Positions 9,765 to 19,317 of a DNA stretch of 34,985 nucleotides are shown here, piece by piece (positions within the stretch are counted from its first letter, which is position 1; every line of letters begins with the position of its first letter). The notes under the pieces were generated by a model. That model was not told where the DNA came from. It searched no databases and saw nothing but the letters and a program-made list of their open reading frames with translations. This DNA is from Cristatella mucedo (Eukaryota; Bryozoa; Phylactolaemata; Cristatellidae), in the NCBI GenBank assembly GCA_009760855.2, contig WPIO01000502.1, positions 1-34,985 on the forward strand, read 5' to 3'. The position numbers and the translations under genes are program-made.

Positions 9765-10310
9765 TATAAACGAGATCGCATGTCGTCATTGCGACCGAAG
9801 TCGCGTTGGCTTGCTAAAAGAGTTCCGCGAGAGAGGACTCAAGGCATCGCTGCGCCTTGTCGTCTCAATAACACACTGGCTGCCAGTGTGCCACGGGACC
9901 GAGTCACTTCGGCCTAGTGCTGTTAGATGGAACGCCCAGCTAAGATTAATAGTGCGGGTGTGCGAATCACCACAGTTGTTTGCCACTGCATTGCTGAATA
10001 ATTAAACCGTGAGTCAAGCCACGATTCACCTTTGCATAGTCACCGAGGCCGTTTCTCGACGTAGCAGGTAGAGTAGGGGTGGCTGACTCACGCAGCAATA
10101 CAGAGTATCGCATATCCATCTATGACTCCACGAAGCCACGGATGACTAAATACGCGTTATTATGGAAATGCATATTGTAGCTCTCCTAAAGTCAAAGCCA
10201 CTTCGATGCGTATTCAGTAGCCAAAAGATTAGAATCTCACGCAGCGAAGAGAAAACGGGAAGCATAGTTAAGTCAAGAAAGTGCGTAGCATGGACGTCGC
10301 AGCTCACTGC
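9765..10310 (-). mobile_element. LINE 3' UTR fragment (family B/C), minus strand
   Basis: The right part (10045-10310) matches 25691-25948 with few differences. The whole stretch aligns with 15656-16190, where it follows recognisable LINE coding sequence. Orientation is taken from those copies. It ends abruptly at 10310, where a different duplicated block begins. Confidence 0.65.
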
Positions 10311-11405
10311 CAAAAGGTCTAACGAGATTGCCGAACGCACCAGGAAATGTTGCCACGATACTATAGTCTATAGGGCGCGATCTTTCGTGGAAGGGTCTCG
10401 TGAGCTCTACAGGAGAGCAGAGAGTATAGCTCGACTACTCAGGACTTTGAGGGTAGCGTCCGAATATTTAACTGGTGGAAACCGCTTGTCAAACGGATGC
10501 AACGATCAGACTTATATGAGCAGCGCCAAATTTATTCATGCAACCCGATCGATGGACGACTTCCAATAAGGCCGGCGCACGAATATGAGCGCAGCAGCAG
10601 CCGATCATGGTGTCGTGACGTCATCGTTCGATTAGCCACCGCCTGAGCCCAAGGGCAAGGCCGTGCCCGGACCGTCGCAACTTGACCAGCGACTTTACGC
10701 CTATATTTATTTGTTAAAAAACATTTCTTGTTTTATTAATGTTTAAAGTTAAATATTAATTATGTATTGTGTTCACGAGTATTTAAACATAAAGAAAAAA
10801 TACGTATCCGAGCGGCTCTAACCTTGTAACGTCAACGTTCTAACCGGCTCTAAGCTTGTCTTGAGTCTGCCCGTAGCCGCCTGCCGTACTGGCTGCAAAA
10901 AGAGTAGATAATTCATCGTGCCATCGAGAGTACCGTTTGACGCTTTATGAGCGTCAGGTCTGTATAAACAGCTCAATTTAAAGAGGCGGCGTGCTAAATC
11001 AGCCCGATAATCGCTGATATTCATTACATCACTAATCATTCGGTCATGCTTTCTTTACGGCATCTGTAAAGTGCCTAGACACAGATTCAATTCTCTAAGG
11101 GAGCTATGCAAATGTATTATTTTGTAGTAATAATGTTATTCGACGTTCCTGAAATAAAAAGGCCTAGGGACAGATTGTTCATATTATCATCGCCAATGCA
11201 GCGTAACAGCCGAACCCGCGTAATAGATAGCGAGCTGTGCGCCAGTGGTCGGCGTCGGCATTTAAGCTGATTGAAGCTCCAGGCTTTTGGCCTCACAAGT
11301 TTTTCTGCAAGTCATGGCACCTGTTGAACGTGCGTAAGCCTCAACCGCTGGCTAATAGAATTGTTAATGCTATGGATATGGGCTTGCAATGTTAAGGGAT
11401 GGGTG
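10311..11405. repeat. duplicated block F, copy 1
   Basis: Collinear with 19318-20455, and in part with 27325-27470 and 29606-30130. Shared landmarks are the ctatagggcgcgat segment, tcagacttat near the middle, gactttacgc followed by an AT-rich stretch, and a LINE-type tail (11027-11123) inside the block. Homology continues past that tail, so the tail was already embedded when the block was duplicated. No coding content recognised. Confidence 0.7.
11027..11123 (+). mobile_element. LINE-type 3' tail remnant inside block F
   Basis: Carries atcattcggtcatgctttc, catctgtaaagtgcctag and a hairpin arm ttctctaaggg, then tattatttt. Very close to the equivalent at 20090-20180. Confidence 0.6.
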
Positions 11406-12626
11406 CGCTTCGTCGCTGTTCCGCTACAGTTGGAAACCTGAGTGTGCTGCTGTAGTACTGCACCTATCAGTGGCTAGCCGCAATTCCAGGGGTTAGGGCT
11501 CCGCCATTACTCGTAATTTGTCGGCCGAGACTAGCGCAGTTACGAACGCACACGGAAGCCGCTATGCGCCGTTTGTAAAAACTGCGAGGGTTACGCGGAG
11601 GTAACCGTGCCAATGAGGACTGGTTCACAATTGCACGCCTGCCGCTTACAAATCAGCGAAGTCCACGTCCCGCGGAGTCTCGTAAATTCTCGCCCAGTTT
11701 GAGCGAGACTGTCCGCCAGAGCGCGGTTGCAACGGCACACGGCACAGCGAGCGGGCCGTCGGAAGTGTCGGTGCCAGCGAAGCCCACGTGTGGGCACGTG
11801 CAGCGACGCCGAGCAGCCGGCACTCGAGTGACGCCTCTCTGCGTGACGCTATATAATAATGAAAGCTATATCATAACTAGTGTAATATAATAAAATTGTA
11901 ATATAATATTATAATATAATATTCTATTATAATATACGTTATGATATATATATAAGGTTGAAACAAGTTAATTTGTCGTATTTTTTATTAAATAAATAAT
12001 ACATTACTAATCCATTATTTCTTTAAATATTCTTAAAATCGATATCAGAAACGCCGCATGAATTTTTTTCTCAACCTTTTAATATATTATATAATATATT
12101 ATGCTTAATACTAATTATATCGTATTTAATATTATATTATGAAATATTTACATCGATCGTATATAAATAAAAATTAATATTATTATAATAATGCCTTTCT
12201 ACGCCTGCGTTCCGGAGTTCCTGCTTCACTTGCAGCCACCACTACTGAGGCCGCGCGCGCCACCAGCAGTTCGCAGCTCGCTTCGGGCCGCGTAGGCTAC
12301 GGATGCTCGCCACAATGCCAATCGTTCAATCGGACCGACGGAAGTTGCCCGACTGATTCGCCCGTCGTTTGCCTACCGCAGCGGCTAACAAGCCGGTCGT
12401 AGATCAGCACCGCGGCGTGGAATTATGGCTGAGGTTTTAGGGCGTACATGTTTTGCGGTGTACCATCTGCCGTATAGGGTAACTTACGCACGCAGTCTTG
12501 GCGATCGCACCAAGATTTAGGCTCGAGCAGCAAACGTCATTGACTGGAGCACGCCAGCAGCAATGACCTTGAGCAAGTAGCGAGTGACCCGGAGTCACAA
12601 GCCGAGACCGCTCCCTGTCGCTCCGT
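11406..12626. other. intergenic region with AT-rich core
   Basis: No gene recognised. 11850-12190 is strongly AT-rich with many ATATT/AATAT runs. The flanks are mixed composition with no convincing frame. Confidence 0.5.
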
Positions 12627-12696
12627 CTAGCAGTTGGGCCGCCAGCGTCTCTGCAGCACGATGATGTCGGGCAAGTACGACTCGTAGATGGCGCTG
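12627..12696 (-). CDS. possible terminal exon fragment, unidentified
   Basis: On the minus strand an acceptor (ctcatttgcacag) is followed by 22 codons reading SAIYESYLPDIIVLQRRWRP plus two residues and a TAG stop. The peptide has ordinary protein composition, unlike the low-complexity frames nearby, but I cannot assign it to a family and no partner exon is visible. Phase at the acceptor is 1. It could be a gene relic or chance. Confidence 0.25.
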
Positions 12697-12712
12697 CTGT
12701 GCAAATGAGCTT

Positions 12713-13582
12713 GTCGCGTGGATCGGCCCAAATAGTAGAGTAGGAGGCAGAGGCAGCCAAAAAGTCCTTGCACAGAGGCATCTTGCACCGCGTAAGTGCG
12801 GCGTCGCTCACTAATGCAGAGAGATGACGCGTGGGCGCGCCGATCTCAAGCTCGATTGGCTACCGCGATCCGAGATGTAATCCTCTCCGATCGTCCGATC
12901 ATCCGATGCGCAAGCCCGCGAGAAAGCTTCGGTCGTTGCCAGTTTCTTTACTGGCGCCGCCTAGCGGCGAACGTAGTTCGTTCCCTTTACCGTTTTGCCT
13001 TTTTACCGTTTCGTCGCATGCGTCGCGGCTGCCGTCGCTTAACCCTGTTTCTTGTAAGCACGACCATTGCAACGACCTGCATGGCATGCTTCAGTGGTTC
13101 ACAGTCGCACATCGTACTCTCAACTTTGCCCAAAGCACCGACAAGCGTACGCGTCGCTTAATCTTTCACTCTGTCCTATAGTAGTGCGATCCATTTCCTG
13201 CCGCCATGAAAGCGAATGCCGCAGATGTAGACACGAGGCCACGCGGTCATCAGCTCCAACCTGAGACGAGCGGCTGAGCCGCCATTACATGACGCCTCGT
13301 CCTTCACTGCTGGAGGGCGGCGACAGTGAGCAGCTCGAGCATCGAGAGAAGCGGAAGCTGCGTGCCGCGGTGTCTGTCCTCCGGAAGGTGGCGCCACCGC
13401 TGCGTCAGCCAGCGCTATCGAATCCCGGCGCTTTTCTCAGTCGAGTACCGAGTGTCCTGGCTACGACACATTGCTACGCATTCAACGGAAATAAAAACGC
13501 TAGTTTGCTTGAGGCTCTCTTCTACTTGCAATTAAACAAGGCAACGCACACACCAGCCCAGCATTATGCTGCGTTGCTTTTC
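12713..13582. repeat. duplicated block X, copy A
   Basis: Aligns with 20446-20945 (B), 27496-28330 (C) and 30121-30795 (D). Shared landmarks: cagccaaaaagtccttgcac (A and C), cacagtcgcacatcgtactc, agtagtgcgatccatttcct, gcagatgtagacacgaggcc, gagcggctgagccgccatta. A segment inside it (12871-13034) is inverted relative to the other copies. It ends at 13582, fused to a later part of the duplicon, so the spacer present in B and D is deleted here. Confidence 0.8.
12871..13034 (-). other. inverted segment within block X copy A
   Basis: The sequence from cgagatgtaatcctctcc to cggctgccg is the reverse complement of copy C 27655-27790, while the DNA on both sides is in the same orientation in both copies. 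Copies B and D agree with C, so A carries the inversion. It includes a CTCF-like motif near 12953-12968. Confidence 0.75.
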
Positions 13583-13699
13583 ACGTCTGCACTTTCGTCA
13601 AGTTACGAAATCGTGACTCGACGCCAAACCCGTTGTGCGGGAGGCATCCGGCCCGCATATCGCCGCACTTTGTCAACCGATGCGACGGTAGTGATATAA
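13289..13699 (+). CDS. hypothetical ORF in block X, copy A
   Basis: A 136-codon frame starting MTPRPSLLEGGDSEQLEHRE, followed by a basic stretch KRKLRAAVSVLRKVAPP. The same start and first roughly 70 residues stay open in copies C (28027) and D (30500) and partly in B. Because the copies are recent duplicates, shared openness is weak evidence of coding. Past about residue 98 this frame crosses the fusion point into unrelated sequence. A donor-like cggaag/gtggcg follows LRK, so only the first 34 residues might be an exon. No family recognised. Confidence 0.25.
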   Translation: MTPRPSLLEGGDSEQLEHREKRKLRAAVSVLRKVAPPLRQPALSNPGAFLSRVPSVLATTHCYAFNGNKNASLLEALFYLQLNKATHTPAQHYAALLFTSALSSSYEIVTRRQTRCAGGIRPAYRRTLSTDATVVI

Positions 13700-14149
13700 A
13701 CTGTGAGCAGCACAATCTCGCCAAGCAGCAGCGTGCAGTTGCTCCTTGGTCCAGTGACAGCGAAGAAGTCTGAGAGGCAGGTTCGCGACGCCGACGCGTT
13801 TACGCCTCAACAAACTAGCCGCCGTCGCTACGACCGCAGACTATCTAGCCTAGAGTGGGCGCTTCTTCAAGCGAGACCTCTGCTTGGCAATCAGCGCCCA
13901 TTTTTGGTGCTGTGGCTGTAGTTTAGATATGAGTTATGGTTACTAGACAGATCAAGGCTTTGTCTGCATCAGCGTAGTCGCTCGTTGAAAGCGTATACTC
14001 ATGGTTTGGCTACGCTTATTAGCGCTCAGCTCGCCAGAGTCGACTGGGTAACAGTCGGCCGGCAGTACCGGATGTTGTGTTAGAAGTTGCGCTCGCTGTG
14101 TTTTCACGTTTTCAACATCCCCTACCATGTAGTTCAGCACCGACCGACG
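13607..14149 (+). promoter_or_regulatory. conserved 5' flank of discoidin gene 1
   Basis: This flank is nearly identical to 21328-21874 and 31258-31801, upstream of the other two copies. No TATA box is clear. Close to the start codon, tgtgttttcacgttttca could be a polypyrimidine tract for a 5' UTR intron in the other copies; here the AG is changed to AA. Confidence 0.45.
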
Positions 14150-15361
14150 ATGAAGTGGCTGATCTTCCTAATGGTCGCCGCTCTCGCTGCGCCCGCACGT
14201 GACGCAAGAGTGTACCGCGGGTGCCAGAACTCGCTGTTTTGTGAGTAGTCCTTCAATCGTCGCCGTCGTTGTCCTTCAATGGCAGTCGCGCTCGCCCGTC
14301 GCCTGCGATGCACGCTCTGCAAATGGCGGTCGCCGCTTTGGCACGCTTTCGGCCGCGACGGACGGCGCCCATCGCAGCTTCCGCAAGTGCGTGTGTCGCC
14401 ATCATCGCCACGTGACCTGCTGCTTTGCCTTTCCGTTCGTCAGCCGAATTACGGGGCGTATCGTTTTCGGCGAGCAGCGTAAGCGACAGCATAAGCCAAA
14501 AACCGCATTTCTCGAATCTCTTGCAATATCGTGAAGGTGGTAACAAAGGCTGGCAGCCACGTCACGAAACTTTAACGACGCCACCACAGGGAACTTACAT
14601 CCAAGTGAATCTGCCCAGACCCCGTACAGTGCGTCGAGCCGCTCACGCCGCGAACCCGCCGCCGACGTGTGTTTTCGTCGTTTGACCCCGTTTGACCCCG
14701 CTGCCGGCCATATCTTTCTTTCCGAGCGCCGCGAGAAGTTCACGTGGTCAAAGGTCGCGCGCGCTCCGCATTCACGCTTCAGATCACTGGAATCAGGATC
14801 GCTGGCAGCGGAAACAAAGATCATAAGCACTTTGTGCGCACTTTCTCTCTCTCCTACGTGAACAAACGTGACGCGTGGATCCCGTACGCTCCCTTCGGGA
14901 CTGCAATGGTACGCCCTCTCGGGTCGCTTACGAGCGTTAGCCAGTGAGCGTTCGCTTAGGTAGCACGTGCGGATTCTACGGTTACAGTTCAGGCCCGCTT
15001 CGCCGTCAAGTGGGCTTCGCTCCGCGATTCAGCCGTCTGCCTCGTGGCGGCTGGGGAATTCGCTTAACGGCTCTTCTTTTTAATAGCTTATCCTACTCGC
15101 ACTGGTCACGGGTCGAAAAAAACTTTCTATTTCGGTCGATTTCAGGTGTTCCTTGCCAACACGGACATAGAAAACGTCAATCAGATTAACCTGCCTAAGC
15201 CCATCGCCAACGTGCGCTACATACGTCTGCTGCCCTTGACGTGCGAGAAGTGGTGCGCTCTGCGCTGGGATCTGCTCGGATGTCGCTCGCTGGACACCGC
15301 AGGAAGCCGCGGCCGTGTACCTAACGATACTGTCAGGGTTAAGAGTCCGCAAGGGAAATAA
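14150..15361 (+). CDS. secreted discoidin (F5/8 type C) domain protein, gene 1
   Basis: Four exons: 14150-14240, 14444-14628, 14783-14908, 15146-15361, giving 205 residues. All introns are GT-AG with phases 1, 0, 0. Exon 1 encodes a signal peptide (MKWLIFLMVAALAAPA) and the first domain cysteine (VYRGC). Exon 2 has GVSFSASS and GTYIQVNLPRPRT, exon 3 ITGIRIAG, FVRTFSLSYVN and AWIPY, exon 4 VFLANTD, INLPKPIANVRYIRL and the closing RWDLLGC. These are the strand and loop landmarks of the coagulation-factor C domain, with first and last cysteines expected to bond; CEKWC may form a second bridge. A 28-residue tail follows the domain. The stop codon lies inside an AATAAA hexamer (15357-15362). Such domains bind glycans, lipids or cell surfaces. 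Start chosen for the signal peptide and because it is conserved in all copies. Confidence 0.88.
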
Positions 15362-15362
15362 A
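15357..15362 (+). promoter_or_regulatory. polyadenylation signal overlapping stop codon, gene 1
   Basis: AATAAA contains the TAA stop of the discoidin gene; the same arrangement is present in gene 3 (33010-33015). The implied 3' UTR would be only a few tens of bases. Confidence 0.6.
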
Positions 15363-15466
15363 CGCCGTGCATCCTAGCTGCGCGTGCCCGGCTGCTGACA
15401 CGCGTCGCGTATCGCTTGCTGCGGGCGCCGCCGCACAGCGAGCCAAGTTCGCGCGAGGAGCTCGAC

Positions 15467-15515
15467 TGTGTGTGTGTATGCGCGCGCGTGTGCGTGTGTG
15501 CGTGTGTGTGTGTGT
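15467..15515. repeat. GT/GC dinucleotide microsatellite
   Basis: Interrupted GT repeat with a GC-GC-GT core. It begins where homology to the 3' flank of gene 3 stops (after gaggagctcg), so it marks a duplication or insertion boundary. It may be the 3' tail of the adjacent minus-strand SINE. Confidence 0.9.
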
Positions 15516-15536
15516 ATTTATTTCAGCTGTATGGCT

Positions 15537-15655
15537 CCTTAAATGAACATAATCTTTATTTAGGCGCTTCACATATGCCATGGGCTCGAGCCCAGGACCT
15601 CGGCCAGACCTTGGCCGGGCGAGCGCCTAACAACTGGATAACACCAGTGCACTTA
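15537..15655 (-). mobile_element. tRNA-derived SINE, minus strand
   Basis: On the minus strand a tRNA-like head reads gttgttaggcgctcgcccgg, then gaggtcctgggctcgagccc, where gggctcgagccc (15582-15593) is a box B-like motif and also a perfect palindrome. It ends with gaagcgcctaaataaag, resembling the LINE tails of this window, and then the CA/GT microsatellite. Confidence 0.6.
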
Positions 15656-16690
15656 TATAAGTGAGATCGCAATTCGTCAGAGCAACGGAGGTAGCGTTGG
15701 CTTGCCAAAAGAGTTTCGCGAGAGCATCGCAGTCTCACACTGGCTGCAAGTTCGCTGTGGAACTGAGTCGCTTCGGCATAGTGCTGCTATGTGGAACGCC
15801 CAACTAAGATTGAAAGTACGACTGACTGTGTGGAGGCATGCGAATCTCGGCAGTTATTTGACACAACATTACTAAGTAATTTGAAACGTGCGTCAAGACG
15901 TGATTCATCATCTAGTTAACGCCACCATTTTTTGATGTGGTTGATAGTGTAGAGCGGGTTGACTCACACAATACAGTGTAGTGCATACTCATTAGTGACC
16001 CCGTGAAGCGACAAAGGACAAATATGTACTATTCTTGAAATGCGTTTTATGGCGCTCCTAAATTCAAAGTGGCTTTCGATATGTATTCAGCAACAAAGCA
16101 GAATCCATTTCAATCTACGAAGAGAAAGTGGGAAACAGAGCTGAGTCAGGCGGGAAGTGAGTAGTATGGACGTAGCAGCTCAGGACACCTGGAAAGGATA
16201 TGTCACATGCGGCAGCAGGAGAGAAGGTATCATTGCGTAAGAAAGGTGAAAGCGAGTTCCGCCGACTTGGATCTACAGAGACAAAGCTTTTGTCTCCAGC
16301 ACTCTTTCGCATCGAAATGAAACGGCTGCTTTATTGCCAATTGAGGACAGGATTGGGGTAGGAGGAGGCCGAAACTGGTGGAATATTAACTGAGCTAGGT
16401 AGGATAAAGCCTAGCACTGGTCGGCCATGTAGGTCCAAGCAAATACTTTGATCTACATTCGTTGAACGATCAGGAGCCACCATAGCTCTTTCAGCAAAGA
16501 AAACACCTCTGGGATCTTTTGACTCGCCATGCGGCAATATCCATCGTCAGCTTCAAAGATGTAATGTGATCTTTCGCGACCGCATCTAAAACTGTGAGTT
16601 ACAGCAGACAAGCTTTGACTGGACCAGGAAGGAAGAAAGGACCAGGAAGGACCAGGAAGCCAGTAAGATCTACAGCCAGCCATCCTCAGC
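15656..16690 (-). mobile_element. degenerate L2-like LINE, RT C-terminus and 3' UTR, minus strand
   Basis: Minus-strand frames show decayed pieces of the L2 C-terminal region (LLKELWWL, SSVNIPPVSAS, SLSPFLRND) broken by stops and frameshifts. The 3' UTR (16190 down to 15656) is homologous to 9765-10310. A short aggaccaggaa tandem lies near 16620-16660. Confidence 0.65.
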
Positions 16691-16849
16691 TGCAGACAGG
16701 TCCTTTTCGCAGGGATTGAACGCTATGACTAGCTAAAGAAGTGGCATTCTTAATAAAGCTGTAAACGTTAAGACGTTACCAAACTAGACATCTAAATTCT
16801 GAGCACATAATGACGGTCGTATTGCATGTGACAAGTAATCTCCGGGTGC

Positions 16850-17110
16850 AGACTGTAACAAATCCTCTCCCGCCAACCTGAGCTGCTATTTCCGTGCTAC
16901 TCACTACCTCAACTGCTTTCCTGACTCTACTATGCTTCCCAATTTCTCTTTGTTGCATGAGACGAAGTCTATTGGATACCGAATGTGCAACGGAAGCCGC
17001 CTAGGCTGTGAGTGGATGGGCTATGCCAAACTCTCCAGTGTAGCACTCACACAGTCTTTGTGTGGCTTTGTGGAGTTACAGACGGACGTTCATACATACG
17101 TAGAGTCCAC
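16850..17110 (+). mobile_element. LINE 3' UTR fragment, plus strand
   Basis: Matches the 3' UTR of the family B LINE: ctatgcttcccaatttctct, gagacgaagtctattgg, agccgcctaggctgtgagtg, ctttgtggagttacagacgg. These correspond on the minus strand to the region just after the RT stop at about 23724. No coding part is attached. Confidence 0.65.
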
Positions 17111-17236
17111 TTTGTTAAGCAAAGGAGGCAAATGCCTCCTACTCTAGTCGCTAGCTTGCAGTAAGGAGCCACACGTAGAAGGAGGTGAGAAATTTGTTTC
17201 CATTTCTGGTCATTTCTTGTAGCCCGAGCCACCTCC

Positions 17237-17604
17237 GCAATATCTCTCTCTCTCCTACTTGAACAAACATGGTGCATGGATCACGAACGCTCCCTTTCGC
17301 GCTCCAGTGGTATTTAGTATATGTACGCCCACTCGGATCGCTTCCTAGTATTAGCTAGCGCATGCAAAAAGCTACTGCTAGAGTTCGGGCCCGCTTTGCC
17401 GTCAAGTGGGCCCCGCTCCGAGATTCAGCCGTCTGCCTCGCGGCGGCTGGGGAATTCGTTTACCGGCTCTTTGTCGAAGCTGATCGTACTCGCACTGGTC
17501 ACCGGTCGAAAAAGGTTTCTATTTTAGGTTGATTTCAGGTGTTCATCGCCAACGCGGGCAGAAAGACCGTCAATCCGATTAACCTGCCTACGCCAATTTC
17601 CAGC
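17237..17604 (+). pseudogene. discoidin gene relic (exons 3-4)
   Basis: The end of exon 3 is readable as LSYLNKHGAWITNAPFRAPV (about 17248-17307). An intron 3 homologue follows, with atttcaggtgttc acceptor context at about 17530-17545, then the start of exon 4 (VFIANAGRKTVNPINLPTPI), which breaks off near 17604. Exons 1 and 2 and the end of exon 4 are missing. The exon 3 part is closer to gene 3 than to gene 1. Not functional. Confidence 0.75.
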
Positions 17605-17689
17605 GTGCTCCTCTTTGCTTTTCTTTTGCTGGACGTGCTGCAAAGGTCGCCGGTCGATCAACGGGCACAAGACTCGATAACGGACTTAC

Positions 17690-18375
17690 TCTGAGCCAAA
17701 AGGCATGCCATGACCTAGTTTCCTTATTGCTATCCAAAATGCTGCACCAGTTTCAGCCTCATCATCCTCTCAGATTCTCAGATCATGGAAAATAGACCTA
17801 ATATATAGTTTTATATGTATAATATGGGTCACTCATAGAGTCCATTAATGGTCCTTCCTCGGCCCCTTGCTGTGCTCTATTTATGCTCAACCTCTGTGAA
17901 AAATTATTAAGGCTCATGGAATAAGATATCACTTTATGCTGATGGTACTCAGCTGAATTTGTCATTCAAACCGTCGGAATCTGCTGCAGCAACGGATAAA
18001 GTGAATGCTTGCTTAGCCGACATGCGATACTGGATGTCGGCCAATTTATTGAAACTAAACGTTGATAACACTGAACTGCTGCTGCTCCTAGAACACCCAA
18101 AGCGTATGGCTGGATTAGAAGGCTTTTCTCTTTTAACAGACGATGCTGCTGTGGGACCATCATCTCTTTTAGTAGGTGCTGTGTGACCTTCTGTTGCTGC
18201 TGTGCGACCATCATCACGTACTGGAAATTTAGGTCTCGTTTCCGAAAGCTTCCTACATTTTAAAAGCTTTATTCAGGAGACTGCTTTTACAGTTAGCAAT
18301 CACGTCCAATCCCTATCTAAGATAAGGAGCTATCCTTTAAGGTGGCTTGCAAAACATTTAAATAGCTCCTTTTTG
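17690..18375 (+). mobile_element. L2-like LINE family B, RT fragment, plus strand
   Basis: From about 17825, frames recover an RT core with frameshifts: a degraded LGPLL segment, YHFYADGTQLNLSFKPS, then NACLADMRYWMSANLLKLN. The catalytic YADD reads YADG here, so the active site is lost. A triplicated gctgctgtg..gaccatcatc motif expands 18150-18220. 17690-17780 is another scrap of the same family. The copy is interrupted at 18375 and resumes at 18667. Confidence 0.75.
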
Positions 18376-18666
18376 TGGGCGATTCCGCTGGTCAGCCACC
18401 GCTCAGCCGTGGCGATGGGCGCTCGGTAGGTCAGTAGCGGTCGGACAGGCAGTGGCTCTGAAAAAACCACTCGGACGCCAGAAGCTTCGACGAAGAAATA
18501 CTTTGGGCAGCTGGATGAAGAAGTACCTCGGGCAGCTGTCGCAATTGCTGGCTGCCTGGAACTCGCTCAACGCCGTCCGCACATTCGTCAAGTACTCGCT
18601 CTGACTTAAACAAAATCGTGACCGGACGCGAAACCCGTTGTGCGGGATGTATCCGGCCCGCATATC
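18376..18666. repeat. block G, copy E, inserted within a LINE
   Basis: This block splits the family B LINE: LINE sequence ends at LNSS-coding DNA on the left and resumes at the LDYC-coding segment on the right. Related blocks lie at 21146-21383, 28581-28831 and 31076-31313, with a partial at 13586-13661. It contains a 24-base near-duplication (acgaagaaatactttgggca / atgaagaagtacctcgggca) encoding KKY-(L/F)-GQL, then WNSLNAVRTFVK. Confidence 0.65.
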
Positions 18667-19200
18667 TTGGTTCTGTCTTGGCTCAGTCTTGGTTAGATTA
18701 TTGTGACTCCCTTTTAGCTGGGCTGCGGAAAAAACAGCCATGGGCCTGGCTATGAATATCGCTACAAGTCTCGTCTTCTTAAGTCCCAGAAGTTTGACAC
18801 GCGTCTCCTTTGCTAGAAGGGCTAGGATGGCTGCCGGTTGAGATTCGGATACAGAGCAAAGTTCTTACGCTGACCCACAGGGCCTGCCACGGCTTGGCTC
18901 CGCCATTCCTCAGTGAAATCGTTGCATCAGGTCCTGCGTCCTCGTAACCTCAGGTCCTGTATGGACAATAAACTAGCCGTTCCATTCCTGCACTTAAACA
19001 CCGTTGGAGACAGAAGCTTTTTTATCGGCAGGCCCTAGACTGCTAGTTCCATGCTACTCACGCCATTTCGACTCAGCCTGCCGACCGAGCTATGCTTCTC
19101 TCACATTCTCTTTGTAGCGTGAGATGACGCCTGTTTGGTACCGTATGCGCACCGATGGCAGCTTAGGGTTTGAGTGCACCATGGAAAACTGGACTCGCTC
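18667..19200 (+). mobile_element. L2-like LINE family B, RT C-terminus and 3' UTR
   Basis: Continues the LINE broken at 18375: LDYCDSLLAGL, then frameshifted pieces of the GWLPVE..RIQSKVLTLTHRACHGLAP region, and a 3' UTR with atgcttctctcacattctct and gtttggtaccgtatgcg. Collinear with 28832-29460. Confidence 0.7.
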
Positions 19201-19317
19201 TCCGAACGAGCTCGTAGCGACGACTCGAGGCCAGAAGACGCTGCAACGAGAGCGACCGAACTTTAGCATGACGCCGACTCACACCAGATCACACCAGCGA
19301 GCCGGAAGGCGTCTAGG

